This document shows, piece after piece, positions 1 through 9,645 of a DNA stretch of 64,000 nt. A model generated the notes under the pieces. The model saw only the letters and a list, made by a program, of their open reading frames with translations, searched no databases and was not told the DNA's origin. The stretch lies in contig NC_133666.1 in NCBI RefSeq assembly GCF_037893015.1, forward strand, positions 620,477,156-620,541,155, in the 5' to 3' direction. The position numbers and the translations under genes were made by a program. The first letter of the stretch is position 1, and each line of letters begins with the position of its first letter. This DNA is from Macrotis lagotis (Eukaryota; Chordata; Mammalia; Peramelemorphia; Peramelidae).

Positions 1-420
1 CAATGCAAAATAAAGTGAGTCAGAGAAATGAGATCCAGAACATTGTGCACAGTATTAGCAGTACTGTAGGATAATCAACTATGAATGACTTAATGGTTCT
101 AAGTAATGCAATGATCCACAACCATTCTGAAGGACTTAAAATGAAAAATGCACTCTATCTCCAGAGGAAGAACTAGATGCAGATTGAAGCATACTTTTTC
201 TTTACTTTCTTATTTTTCTTGGGGTTTTTTGGTCAGTGTTCTCTTTTACAACATGGCCAATATGAAAATGTTTTACATGACTCCACACAAACAGCCTTTT
301 TCAAATTGCTTGCTTTCTCAATGAGAGGGGAGAGGAGGGAGGGAAGATGAGGATTTGGATCTCACCATTTTATTTTATGTTTTAGGAGACAGAATTTTTC
401 CAATTATATGTAAAGACAAT
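1..420 (+). repeat. LINE-1 3' end, fragment cut by window edge
   Basis: The text resembles the last part of LINE-1 ORF2 and its 3' UTR seen elsewhere in the window: an 'aacattgtgcacag' block, 'aaaatgcactctatctccag', then a T-rich 3' UTR and a G-rich 'gagaggggagaggaggg' stretch. Sense is the + strand. The 5' part lies outside the window. Boundaries are approximate. Confidence 0.6.
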
Positions 421-795
421 TTTTAAACATTTATTTCTTCCTCATTTTCCTCTCCTTCCTCTCCCTAGGATGGCAAACAATTTGATTTAGTTATATATGT
501 ATAATCATGTAAAACAAATATCCATATTAGTCATGTTGTGAAAGAAGAAATAGAACAAAAGAAAAAAAACAAAAAAAGAAAGTAAAAATAGTATGCTTTG
601 TTGTGTATTCAGATTCCATCAGTTCTTTCTCTGCATGTGAATTATATTTTCTATCATGAGTCTTTTGAACTTCTTTTGGATCATTGTATTGCTGAGAAGA
701 ACTAAGTCAACTAAGTCATAGTTGATCATTGTATAATGTTGCTGATACTGTGTGCAATGTTAAATTTTTTAAAAAGAATGTTGAAAATTATCTTT
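385..795 (-). repeat. LINE-1 3' end, antisense fragment
   Basis: Read on the - strand this matches the LINE-1 3' region found again near 48.2-48.6 kb and 55.73-56.06 kb (shared blocks such as 'ttccatattagt' and 'tatgttgtgaaag'). It ends near 795 in a further LINE-1 tail scrap ('aatgttgaaaattatc'). Boundaries are approximate. Confidence 0.5.
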
Positions 796-840
796 ACAGG
801 TAATTAGGAAAAAATACAATATATTTGCTTTCCTGACACC

Positions 841-899
841 AAAAAGAAGGAAGAGGAGGAAGAGGAGGAGAAATGGGAGGAGGAGGAGAGGAAGAAGTA
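841..899. repeat. GA/GGA-rich simple repeat
   Basis: A purine-only run dominated by gga and gaa triplets. It sits between LINE-1 pieces, so it is probably degenerate tail or microsatellite sequence. Confidence 0.7.
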
Positions 900-2475
900 A
901 TATAGAACTTAAATAACTAGAGGACTATTCAGTGTTAGTGACTGTATTCTACCAATATGATAGAAATGATTACTACCAAAGTTAATTTATATTCTTAATG
1001 CTAGGAATAACTTTATAGAACTCAATAAAACAACAAAATTTATTTGGAAAAATAAAAGCTTTAGAACCTCAAGGGAAATGAAAAGAGATAGTACTTTCAA
1101 ACCTCAAACTATATTATAAAATAGCACTAATCAAAACCATCTGGTACTGTTTAAAAAACAAAGAGAGCAATGAAACAGATTAGACTAGGGAAAATCTGAA
1201 ACAATGGAACTCAAATAACACAGTATTTAATAAATCAGAAAATTTAATTACTTAGGGGAAAAAATTCCATTTGATAAAAATTTTTGGGAAAACTGGAAAG
1301 CAGTTTGGAAGAAAATGGTCTTAAACTAACACCTTACACCATATTCCACAATATATTCTAACAGGATACATGATTTAAATATTACAGATCATACTATTAA
1401 AACATAAGAAGAAAAACAGAATCTGTCCCTCTCACAGTTAGGGGTAAAAGATGTATTCTTGACCAAACAAGGAATAGAGGAAATTACAGAAGATAAAATA
1501 CTAAGCAATTGAGTATATGGAATAGAAAAGTTTTTGCTCAAACAAAATTAATAAACCTAGGATAAGAAGGGAAGTGGTCAAATATGAAAAAATCTATCAA
1601 ATTTCTCTGATTAGGATTTGACAAGATAAACAACAGAAATATATGACCAAAAATCATTCCTGAAGAGATAAATGATCAAAGGATATGAATAAATAATTCT
1701 CAAAACATGAATTTTAAGCTATTAATAATTATATGAAAGAATAATTCAAATCACTAATAACCAGAGAAATGAAAATTAAAACAACCACAAATTGGCAAAA
1801 TTGACAAAAGATGGGAATAGTCAATGATGTAGGGGTGGTGGGAAGATAGGTACATTATTTCATTGTTTTTGGAGTAATGAATTAGTACAAAGAGTTTGCA
1901 AAGTAACTTGGAACTCGAGAATAGGGTGACTAAAATGACCGTACCCTTTAATTCAGAGATTCCATGCTAGGATTGCAGCCCAAGGGGGCTACTGTTAGGA
2001 AGAAAATCTCTTTCTGCACCAAAATATCTATAGAAGCACATTTTGTGAGAGTAAAGAACTGGAAATAGAGATGTCCATAGTTCAGGGGAATAGCTAAACA
2101 AATTATGGCGCTGAATGCAATGGAATATTACTATTCTGTAGGAAAAGAAAATATGATGAATATAGAGAAGTGTGAAAAGAACTACATGAAGTGATGCAGA
2201 AAGATATAAAGTCATGGGGCGGCTAGGTGGTGCAGTGAATAGAGCACTGGCCTTGGAGTCAGGAGTACCTGGGTTCAAATCCGACCTCAGACATTTAATA
2301 ATTACCTAGCCATGTGGCCTTGGGCAAGCCACTTAACCCCATTGCCTTAAAAAAAAAATCTAAAAAGAAAAAGATATAAAGTCATGAAAACAAAATAATT
2401 TCAAGGATGTAAAAAAAATAAAAAATGAATGCTGCAAAATCACAGAACAAGCAAGTCTTAAAAAAAAAGAAGAAA
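900..2475 (+). repeat. LINE-1, 3' half (ORF2 end and 3' UTR), decayed
   Basis: Phrases typical of marsupial LINE-1 ORF2 occur in order on the + strand: 'attccatttgataaaaa', 'caaatcactaataaccag', 'ttagtacaaagagtttgc', then 'ggaatattactattctgta'. Many stops interrupt the frame. A WSINE copy (2217-2369) is inserted near the 3' end, so the LINE is older than that SINE. The 5' limit is uncertain. Confidence 0.65.
2217..2369 (+). mobile_element. WSINE1-like tRNA-derived SINE
   Basis: A near full-length copy with the family start 'gggcggctaggtgg', box-B-like 'gggttcaaatccgacc', core 'taataattacctagcc' and an A-rich tail. It is flanked by a perfect 17-bp target-site duplication, aaagatataaagtcatg (2200-2216 and 2370-2386), and lies inside a LINE-1. 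Confidence 0.92.
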
Positions 2476-2667
2476 TTTAAGAAGATACTCTAACTCTTTG
2501 ACTGAGTTGGGAAGTCTATAAGTGTTATACATTGCATATATTTTCAGATATTTTTGGATATATTGATTAGTCATACTGATTTTTTTCTGGTTTCCTTCTC
2601 TTTTTTTGACTTAAAAATGTGTTAGGATTGTTTTCTATGTAGGGGAAGGGGGGGAGAGTTCATGGGG

Positions 2668-2850
2668 GAAATTGTTTTGTTCAGTCTTGTTGGATTCTTT
2701 GTGATCCCATTTCGGTAAAGATACTTCTGTGGTTTGCCATTTTCTTCTCCAGTTCATTTTATGGATAAGGAAACTGAGGCAAATAGGGTTAAGTCACTTG
2801 TGCAGGGTCATACAGCTAGTAATTTTCTGAGGTCAGATTTGAACTAAAAT
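2668..2850 (-). repeat. Older marsupial tRNA-SINE (MAR type)
   Basis: Antisense copy with the motifs 'ttgtgatcccatttcgg', 'tttgccattttcttctcc', 'aggaaactgaggcaaa' and 'cagatttgaact'. This SINE type recurs near 11.9, 15.4 and 33.3 kb. It is diverged, hence old. Confidence 0.65.
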
Positions 2851-3029
2851 GGTTCTGGGAGTTAGATTCAGATTTCTCTCCACTCAACTGGCAGGTATCA
2901 TTTTCATTTCACCACAAAGAAATGATGAGTCTTTGTTCATTTCTGTTATCATTGCAATAATTCATGCAGAAGCAACTGCCAAGGAACTTGAAATAAAAAC
3001 TTTTCATTGGAGAAGTCTCTTAAGACCTT

Positions 3030-3630
3030 TCAAAAGTTTCTTCTCCTCCCTGGGACTAAGTTTTCTCATCTACAAAGGTAATGGATTTACCAGGATTTGA
3101 GTCTCTTCTGGCTCTGATATTAAGGATTCCTAGAAGACCTTCACCCATATCCTCCTGTTTAAATGAGATAATATTGTAAATCGGTAAACTGAGTGTCCAA
3201 CACATAGTAGGTACTTTTAAAATGTTTGTTCCTTTTCCCACTTCCTCTTTCCCTTGACTTTTTCCCTCCTCTCAAATTCTACCTATCTTTTAAGACCTTT
3301 TCTATGAAGCTTTTACCAATAAATTGCCTAAGTAGTTTCTATCAATCCCTTCTCTGAGCACCAGTTAGCATCCTATAGATTGGAAGGATTAGGATGGGAG
3401 CCTTATAGAAATCTCAAGATTTCATATTATACCATAAGGTTGTGATATATAAATGAGATAGTAAAGGAACAGCAGATTTGGAGTTAAGAGGACCTGACCC
3501 TAAACTCTCTTCCTATCAGTGTGACATTGCACAATCTTTTAATCTCCCTGGCTTCATTCCTCATCTGTAAAATGAAGGGATTGAAAGAGGTGGTTTCTAG
3601 GGTCCCTTCCAAAGCCTGTGAGATCAACAA
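3030..3630 (+). repeat. Two MIR-like SINE relics
   Basis: Two diverged stretches (about 3040-3200 and 3455-3625) carry MIR signatures: 'tctcatctacaaagg', 'cattcctcatctgtaaaatg' and the tail 'ggtcccttccaaag'. Between them is L2-like sequence ('tttctatgaagctttt'). No gene is seen here. Confidence 0.55.
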
Positions 3631-3639
3631 GTTTGATTG

Positions 3640-4258
3640 TGAAACTTCCCTACCCAAGAAGCTCCAATGGCTCCCTATTACCTCTAGGTAAAATAGAAAT
3701 TTCTCTGGCATTTAAAACCTTCTCCAAACTAATTCTAGCCTACTTTTCTAGATTTATTAAGAATTAATCCAAGACACATACTTGACATTCCCAACAAGCT
3801 GGCCCCTTAGCCGGCTCTTACTTCTACAACATTCTGTTACTGGGAGGAAAGGGATTGGATTGTCTTTTGCTTCTTTGTATCCACTCAAGTTGGCTAAATA
3901 GGCACATAGTAGGGGCTTAATAAATGATTATTGATTAGCTGCCTTTGTATAAGCAGCCATAGAGTTATGGATTCTTTCCTCACTTCAGGCTCTAGGAAAC
4001 CTGAGTCTCCTTTACAAAGCTCAGCTCAAGGGACACCTCCCTTAGGAGACTTTCCTTATTCCCCTCTGCTGCCCCTAAGTATAGTCTTTACTTTGTGTAT
4101 ATTATAAACTACTTAGTTCTTTACAATTGTTTCCTCAGATAGAATGTAAGCTCCCTGAGGGCAGAAGCTTCTTTGGTTTTGTCTTTGTATATCCAGTGCC
4201 TATCACAATGCTGCTGGGGGCCACATAGTAGGCACTTAATAAATACCTATTAATTGAT
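3640..4258 (+). repeat. L2 LINE relic, 3' end
   Basis: L2 phrases occur in consensus order: 'ccaatggctccctattacc', 'ctcaagggacacctccc', 'gtaagctccctgagggcag', 'cacatagtaggcacttaata' and the terminal 'attaattgattt'. It forms much of the DNA immediately upstream of the FOXH1 promoter. Confidence 0.7.
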
Positions 4259-4699
4259 TTACAGCTAGAAAGATCTTTTAAAATTACAAGAAGGGGAAAG
4301 TTGTGGAATGGCCTCAAATCCCAGGATGAGAAATAACAGCCCTATTTCAGTGGGGAGTCTTGGAAAGTTTGGGGGCAGGGCACTGACAGACTGGAAGCTT
4401 CTCCTAGATAGAAGAGTGATTAAATTCAACTAATCAATCCAAAGCCAGGCCCTAAGGGGACGGCAAAGGACCTCAGATGGGGGGAGGGCTTGGTCTGGGG
4501 AGGATCTGGGTGGAGTCTTCTTCTAGGGATCCAGGGGACAACTTGGAGTGGAGGTGGTGGTGCTATGGTCTAATTGTACAAGGGCACAAGGCTAGGGGTA
4601 ACCCCCCCCCAGCTTTTAGACTCTTAGTTACCCCCCTCCCCAGTCCTTGGGAAGGAGTTCTGTCCCCTCCCCCAATCCTCCCTTTTCCTCTGAGATTAA

Positions 4700-4890
4700 C
4701 AGAAACCTGCTAATTGTGACTGCCCCCTCCCCCACCCTAGACTCCCTCCTCCCTTCCTTCTCCCCCTCCCCCCCTCCATCCGAATGATAAAGGGCCCAGG
4801 GCCCCGCCTGCCTGCTGCCATACACCCTGGCCCCAACCCCTGATCCTAGGTCCCAATTTCCTAGATCAACACTACCTTCTAAGGACCTCC
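4700..4890 (+). promoter_or_regulatory. Probable FOXH1 core promoter and 5' UTR
   Basis: A C-rich stretch leads to a TATA-like 'gataaag' (4786-4792) followed by GC-rich 'ggcccagggccccgcc'. A start about 25-30 bases downstream would give a 5' UTR of roughly 75 bases before the ATG at 4891. Transcription start is inferred; no other promoter element was identified with confidence. Confidence 0.45.
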
Positions 4891-7800
4891 ATGCCCAGTG
4901 CTGGGTCCTTCCCTTCCACGGTGCCCCAAGGGGGCTCCAGCCCTGGCCCCCCACAGCCAGGGCCGGAGCCAGAACCGGAGCCAGAGCCCCCCAAGAAGAA
5001 AAGAAAGAAGAAATACCTTCGGCATGACAAACCTCCCTACACCTACCTGGCCATGATAGCCCTGGTGATCCAGGCTGCCCCGGCCCGGAGGCTCAAACTG
5101 GCCCAGGTGAGAGGCAGAGGTAAAGACCCCTCTTTCTCCAAATAACCCCTTTCTGCCCGCTTCTTCATCCTTTACTCCTTTCCTCAGTTATGTCCACTCT
5201 TAAGACCTTTCCTTCCCTGATCTAATCTCTCCTTCTGTGAATACTGCCCTGCCTGAGTTCCTTACTCTTCCCTTAGCTCCTAACCTACCCAAATTTGGGT
5301 TCATAGTCCCTTCTTCCCTCCTCTGCCCCCCCCCACCCCAAACCCAGCCCCTTGGTGCCAACTTATAACTTTACCCTCCTCTTTTCTCTCCCGACTGAGA
5401 GCCTCATCTCTGCCTTTCCTGATCATTCTCCACTTAGCTTTATCTCCAATCTTCAGTTCAACCTTAACCTTAATAACCAGATTCCAGTGTGGGCCTATCA
5501 TCCTTAGGGCCTTCTCTAATTCTTGGGCCAGTCTTTGAGCCTGGATCCTCTATTTCCCAGACCACTCAAGTTTGCTTCCTCACCCCCAGGTTCCCCCAGT
5601 CCCCATCACCTATGCTTTGATCCTCTAATCCCAAATCCCCACCATCATTCTCTAATGTTGAATCCCCACCTCCTGGCCTCAATTCCCAGATCCTCCGATT
5701 CCTAGATTCATCCAACTCTATACATCCTACTCCTTAATTTTCCCTTATCTTCTTACTTCTAGAATCTCCCCATTTTTAGCTTTCCCCACTTCACTCCCCA
5801 AACTGAGGAAAAATTTAAGACATTCCCCTCCCCCAAACCTAACCCTAATCTTGGCTGACAGAACCTCCCTTCACATTCCCCAATCCTTCCCTCCCCAACA
5901 CCATGCTTTACCTATTCTGGGTATTTTACACTCACCTCCCTGTCCTCAGTTCTACCCAGACACCCCTTCTACCAGAAGACCTCACTCCCAGTGTCACCAT
6001 CCAAAGTGTCTTAGACCTTCTCTAGTTATTAAACGTGCCTGGTCACATTGATTGATCCCCTAAGCTTAACTCAACTTCCCTAGCTATGCTGTTCTGCTGA
6101 GAAAGCATTCCCCCAATTCTTTCCCATACCTTCCATTCCCGGACTCCACTCTCATGAGCAAAAAATCTTAAGAGCTAGAAGGAACCTTTTTAGACATCAG
6201 GTCAATACATATTTTGTCAGGATTCCTTTCTACACTATCCAGATCAAGTGATTTTACAACCTTCACTTGATGTCCTCCCTTTATGAAGGGATTTTAGCCA
6301 AGTGTTTCTTTACCTTGACTCTTAATCCATCTCTGCAGTTTTACCCTTGGGGGTCCCAGTTTTATCCTCTGGAACCAAGCAGCAGGATAAACTGATTATC
6401 TTTCTCCAGATTGTGCCCCTTAAACATGACAGGCAGCCCTTCACTTTTCTCCTGGCTGATCTGTCACTCCCTTTCTTGCCTCAGATATGTCCCTGCCCCT
6501 GTGTTGTGTCAGACTCAGTCAGTGGCATATGTTTACCAGCTCCAAAGCTGAGGATGTCTTCAGCAGCTGGATTGAAGATTACTTTTGCTATTCCACACTC
6601 TTAAGTGAATTGTATTCATTTTGGAGAACTATTCTGGCAACTGTATAGTTGAAATTAAATTTTATAGTAATGCAGAATGTTGCCTACAGTCCTTGTAGGT
6701 GGAGATAGAAACTAATAACTGTTTATCCCCAAGGTGAATAGAAACTAATAACTGTTTATCCCCAAGGTGAATCAATAATAGAGGAATACTAGGAAATGGG
6801 AATAAGAAAAGGGAGATTGACCAAAGGACAGGCTGATGACCACAGGTTAGGAATAAGAGACAGTAAGGGAAAGGATGGAGATTCCTGGAGGGGTTGGGTG
6901 ATGTCATTTTCAACAAAGCCTCAGGACTACAGCTTTCTAGTTCTGCATTCTGCATTATTATCAGTCATAAGATTTAGAACTAGAAGGAAACAGAATCCCA
7001 AACTTATTTATCCGAGGAGGAAACCAGATGACTTGTCCATGGCTTAAACCACTGATCCCAAATCCAATACTTTTTCTATCTCATTCTACTGGTACCTATT
7101 TTTTCCCCAAGAATTCCAATTCAACTCATTCAAACTTGTGTCTTTTAAATTCATCTCACTCTCAGTTATCTCCCATAGACCCAGAGCTCTCTGAGGTCAG
7201 GGGCCATGTCTCCCTCTCAGACCCAGATTGGGTGCCAGAGCTCTCACTCCATGCCTCTGGATCTGATTTCAGATCATTCACCAGGTTCAAGCCCTGTTCC
7301 CCTTCTTCAAGGATGACTATGAAGGGTGGAAGGATTCCATCAGGCACAACCTCTCCTCTAACCGATGCTTCCACAAGGTTAGGACAACTGTTGGGGAAAC
7401 CTGGGGGTGGGGTGTCATGCTGAAGGGGGAAGCCTGTTATTTGGGAAGAGGGTAAGAGGCCTGACTTCTGGCTAGGGCTGGGCCAGATCACAAGTACCAG
7501 AAATTCTCCCAATCCCCCTGGCTCTCTCTCTAGGTGCCCAAGGACCCGGAAAAGCCACAGGCCAAAGGGAATTTTTGGGCGGTGGACGTGAACCAGATCC
7601 CTGCTGAGGCCCTTCGGTTGCAAAACACAGCTGTGGCCCGTCGAGGGGAGAGGGGTGGTCAGGGCAAAGCCTTTGCCAAGGACCTGACCCCATATGTTCT
7701 TTATGGCTGTCCTTACCGGCCTCCTAGCCCCAACCCAGCCAGCGACTCCTTCAGTATTGATTCCTTGCTTGGGGATATTCCAGAAGGGCCCCAGCCCCCA

Positions 7801-8445
7801 AGGCCATCATCTTCCTCTTCTTCCTCTTCTTCCACTTCAGAGCCAGTGTCCTGGCCTTTGGGCCCCCTCTCCAAGTCACAAGAGGGGCCTTTGTGGGGCC
7901 ACGGAGCACCTACTTCTCCACTGTCTTCTTCCTCCTCTCCCTCAGAGGGGGGACACTGGCCCCTCCGGCCCATTCCTCTTCTGCAGGGTACCTCAACCCA
8001 AGCAGGGCTATTAGGATCTACAGGGGGGTCTCAGCTCCCTCCTTCTCTCTCATCTGAGCAAGGCTCCTGGCCTCTCCTGCCCCTTCCTGTAATTCAGGGT
8101 ACTTCAAATCAGGTACAGCTATCAGGAGCTGCCAGGGTCCCCCTCTGGGGACAGCTGCCCACATCATACTCCCCAATATACACCCCAAATGTGGTGATGC
8201 CCCTGGCACAACTCCCACCTCCACCTTGCCCTCAGTGTCTGCCTTCCCCAGGCCCTCCCTACTGGGGGCTAGCACCTAAAGCCACAGGTCCCACTGGCTC
8301 CCTAGGGGACTTGGATGCTCTCTTTCAGGTGGTGCCACCTAACAAGAGCATCTATGATGTGTTGGTCACTCACCCCTTGGACTTGGTCTCTCCTAACCCC
8401 AGGGGTTCTACTCCAGGTACATTACTCACCTGGTACAATGTGTGA
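4891..8445 (+). CDS. FOXH1: FOXH1, forkhead transcription factor of Nodal/activin-SMAD signalling
   Basis: Coding exons are 4891-5106, 7273-7377 and 7534-8445, with GT-AG introns at phase 0, giving 410 aa (human about 365). FOXH1 binds DNA and recruits SMAD2/3-SMAD4 to mesendoderm and left-right genes in the nucleus. Visible parts: basic PKKKRKKK (34-41); forkhead from KPPYTY (47-52), recognition helix [16 protein letters not shown] (92-107) and wing GNFWAVD (119-125); an expanded Pro/Ser region with nine serines (199-207); the Forkhead motif [19 protein letters not shown] (311-329); and the SMAD-interaction motif PPNKSIYDV (375-383). The ATG at 4891 is the only start in frame with KPPYTY after the promoter. 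Both SMAD-contact motifs and the DNA-reading helix are intact, so it looks functional. It converges on KIFC2. The extra length is mostly low-complexity N-terminal (PEPEPE) and central sequence. Confidence 0.96.
5107..7272 (+). other. FOXH1 intron 1
   Basis: The donor is gtgaga after GCCCAG and the acceptor is 'gatttcag' at 7265-7272. The intron is C/T-rich and mostly unique, with faint MIR-like pieces (about 6150-6300 and 6960-7050) and a perfect 33-bp tandem duplication at 6707-6772. I saw no other exon in it. Confidence 0.8.
6707..6772. repeat. Perfect 33-bp tandem duplication in FOXH1 intron 1
   Basis: Unit 1 (6707-6739) and unit 2 (6740-6772) are identical and begin agaaactaataactg. There are no differences, so it is young. 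Confidence 0.95.
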
Positions 8446-8834
8446 AGGAATTGGACCAGGATCTCTCTCCCATCCATTCTTTGTTTTTCTTCCCTAACTT
8501 CCACCCCAACCTGATTCCACATAAGGAGAGTAAAGGAGATATGGCTTTATTTATCCTGGGGGTTCCCAAAAATTTTCAGACCCAGTCCCAGGTCCACAAT
8601 TACAAACCAGTTATTCCTCCTTGAGGACTATCACCCTATTACCATTACCATCTTTCTAATCATCATAGGATTTTAAAGCCAGAAAAAAAATCAAACTGAG
8701 TCTTTTGAAACTTTTATTAGAACCATTTCCCTTGTGGAATGATACTGCCATGAGTTCCCAGAGGGAGAGAGACAGTGAGGAAGAGACTCACTTTGTAGTT
8801 GGATCCTGGTTGGAGCCCTGGGGACAGTCCATTT

Positions 8835-8970
8835 GTCACAGAATCTTAGAACTGGGAAGGACCTTTGAGATCACAAGAGTTTAACCCCCTAATTTTGCAG
8901 AAAGAAAAAACAAATTCATTGAGGGGAAAGAACTATTCAAGGTCATCCAATGAGTTAGACCCCAAACTGA
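8835..8970 (-). repeat. MIR relic in FOXH1/KIFC2 3' region
   Basis: A diverged 'cttagaactgggaagga', 'attttgcagaaag', 'caaggtcatccaatgag' series typical of the antisense MIR core. It lies between the two convergent genes and could be part of either 3' UTR. Confidence 0.45.
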
Positions 8971-9286
8971 GACCCCCCCCAACCCAATTTTCCTGACAGG
9001 ACCCAGAATTGTTTCGATTATCCCCACTCCCCCAACATTTCCACTAGACCCTTTCCTATCATGATTTCCCCCTTCATCCATCAGGTCCTGTCCATTCTCC
9101 AGTTTATATTATCTCTAGGCTGAAAGAAGAGGCTGGGACACTGTCTATGGCCCCTCCCTTAAGCCTGGGGAGGGGAAGAACTAGCACCTTTGTTGTGGGG
9201 GGCAGGGGTAGAGAAAAGGATGTATGTTGGTTGCTCCAGAGCCTCAAAGCTTGTGGGGGGGGGTCAGGGCACACAGGGATAGAGGC

Positions 9287-9292
9287 AATAAA
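9287..9292 (+). terminator. Candidate FOXH1 poly(A) signal
   Basis: AATAAA 842 bases past the FOXH1 stop is the first canonical signal on the + strand after the gene. Its use is inferred. Confidence 0.4.
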
Positions 9293-9548
9293 GGACTGAG
9301 ACACTTTAAATCCAAAGTCTGTGATTGGGGGGTGGGTGGTCACAGCTGAAATCTCCCTTCCCCCCTTCCTGTGGGGTCTGGGCACCCTGCTGTGCGCTGC
9401 TGATAAGAGCAAGGGTTTGATAAGGGGGTGGGGGGAAGAGAAGGAACATGGTAGGGTTTAGATCCATGGGAAGTTCACCCCAATGCAAAGAGAATGGGCT
9501 TGGAGTTGGGTCTCCCCGAGTTTACCTCTGCGTTTGAGGGCAGCCCTT

Positions 9549-9554
9549 TTTAAT
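9549..9554 (-). terminator. Candidate KIFC2 poly(A) signal (ATTAAA)
   Basis: ATTAAA on the - strand about 90 bases past the KIFC2 stop would give a short 3' UTR. A canonical AATAAA on the same strand occurs only at 8713-8718; using that one would overlap the FOXH1 3' UTR. Confidence 0.4.
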
Positions 9555-9645
9555 TTCAGTATCTTGGGAAATGTACAACCTCAGCCCCAGTCCACGGAAG
9601 GTATCCCCTAAACCTGAGTTTGGGCTGTCGGAACACTGAGTGAGA

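Noticed and set aside
2217-2369. tRNA gene candidates in this and the other SINE copies.
   Set aside because: The A- and B-box-like parts belong to SINE heads. They lack a complete cloverleaf and are followed by the SINE body and A-tail.
4477-4954. Gly- and Pro-rich frames around the FOXH1 promoter.
   Set aside because: They arise from C/G-rich promoter composition; the true FOXH1 start at 4891 is supported by homology and splicing.
7162-7973. Open frames on the - strand opposite FOXH1 exons 2 and 3.
   Set aside because: They are mirror frames of conserved FOXH1 coding sequence, with no homology of their own.
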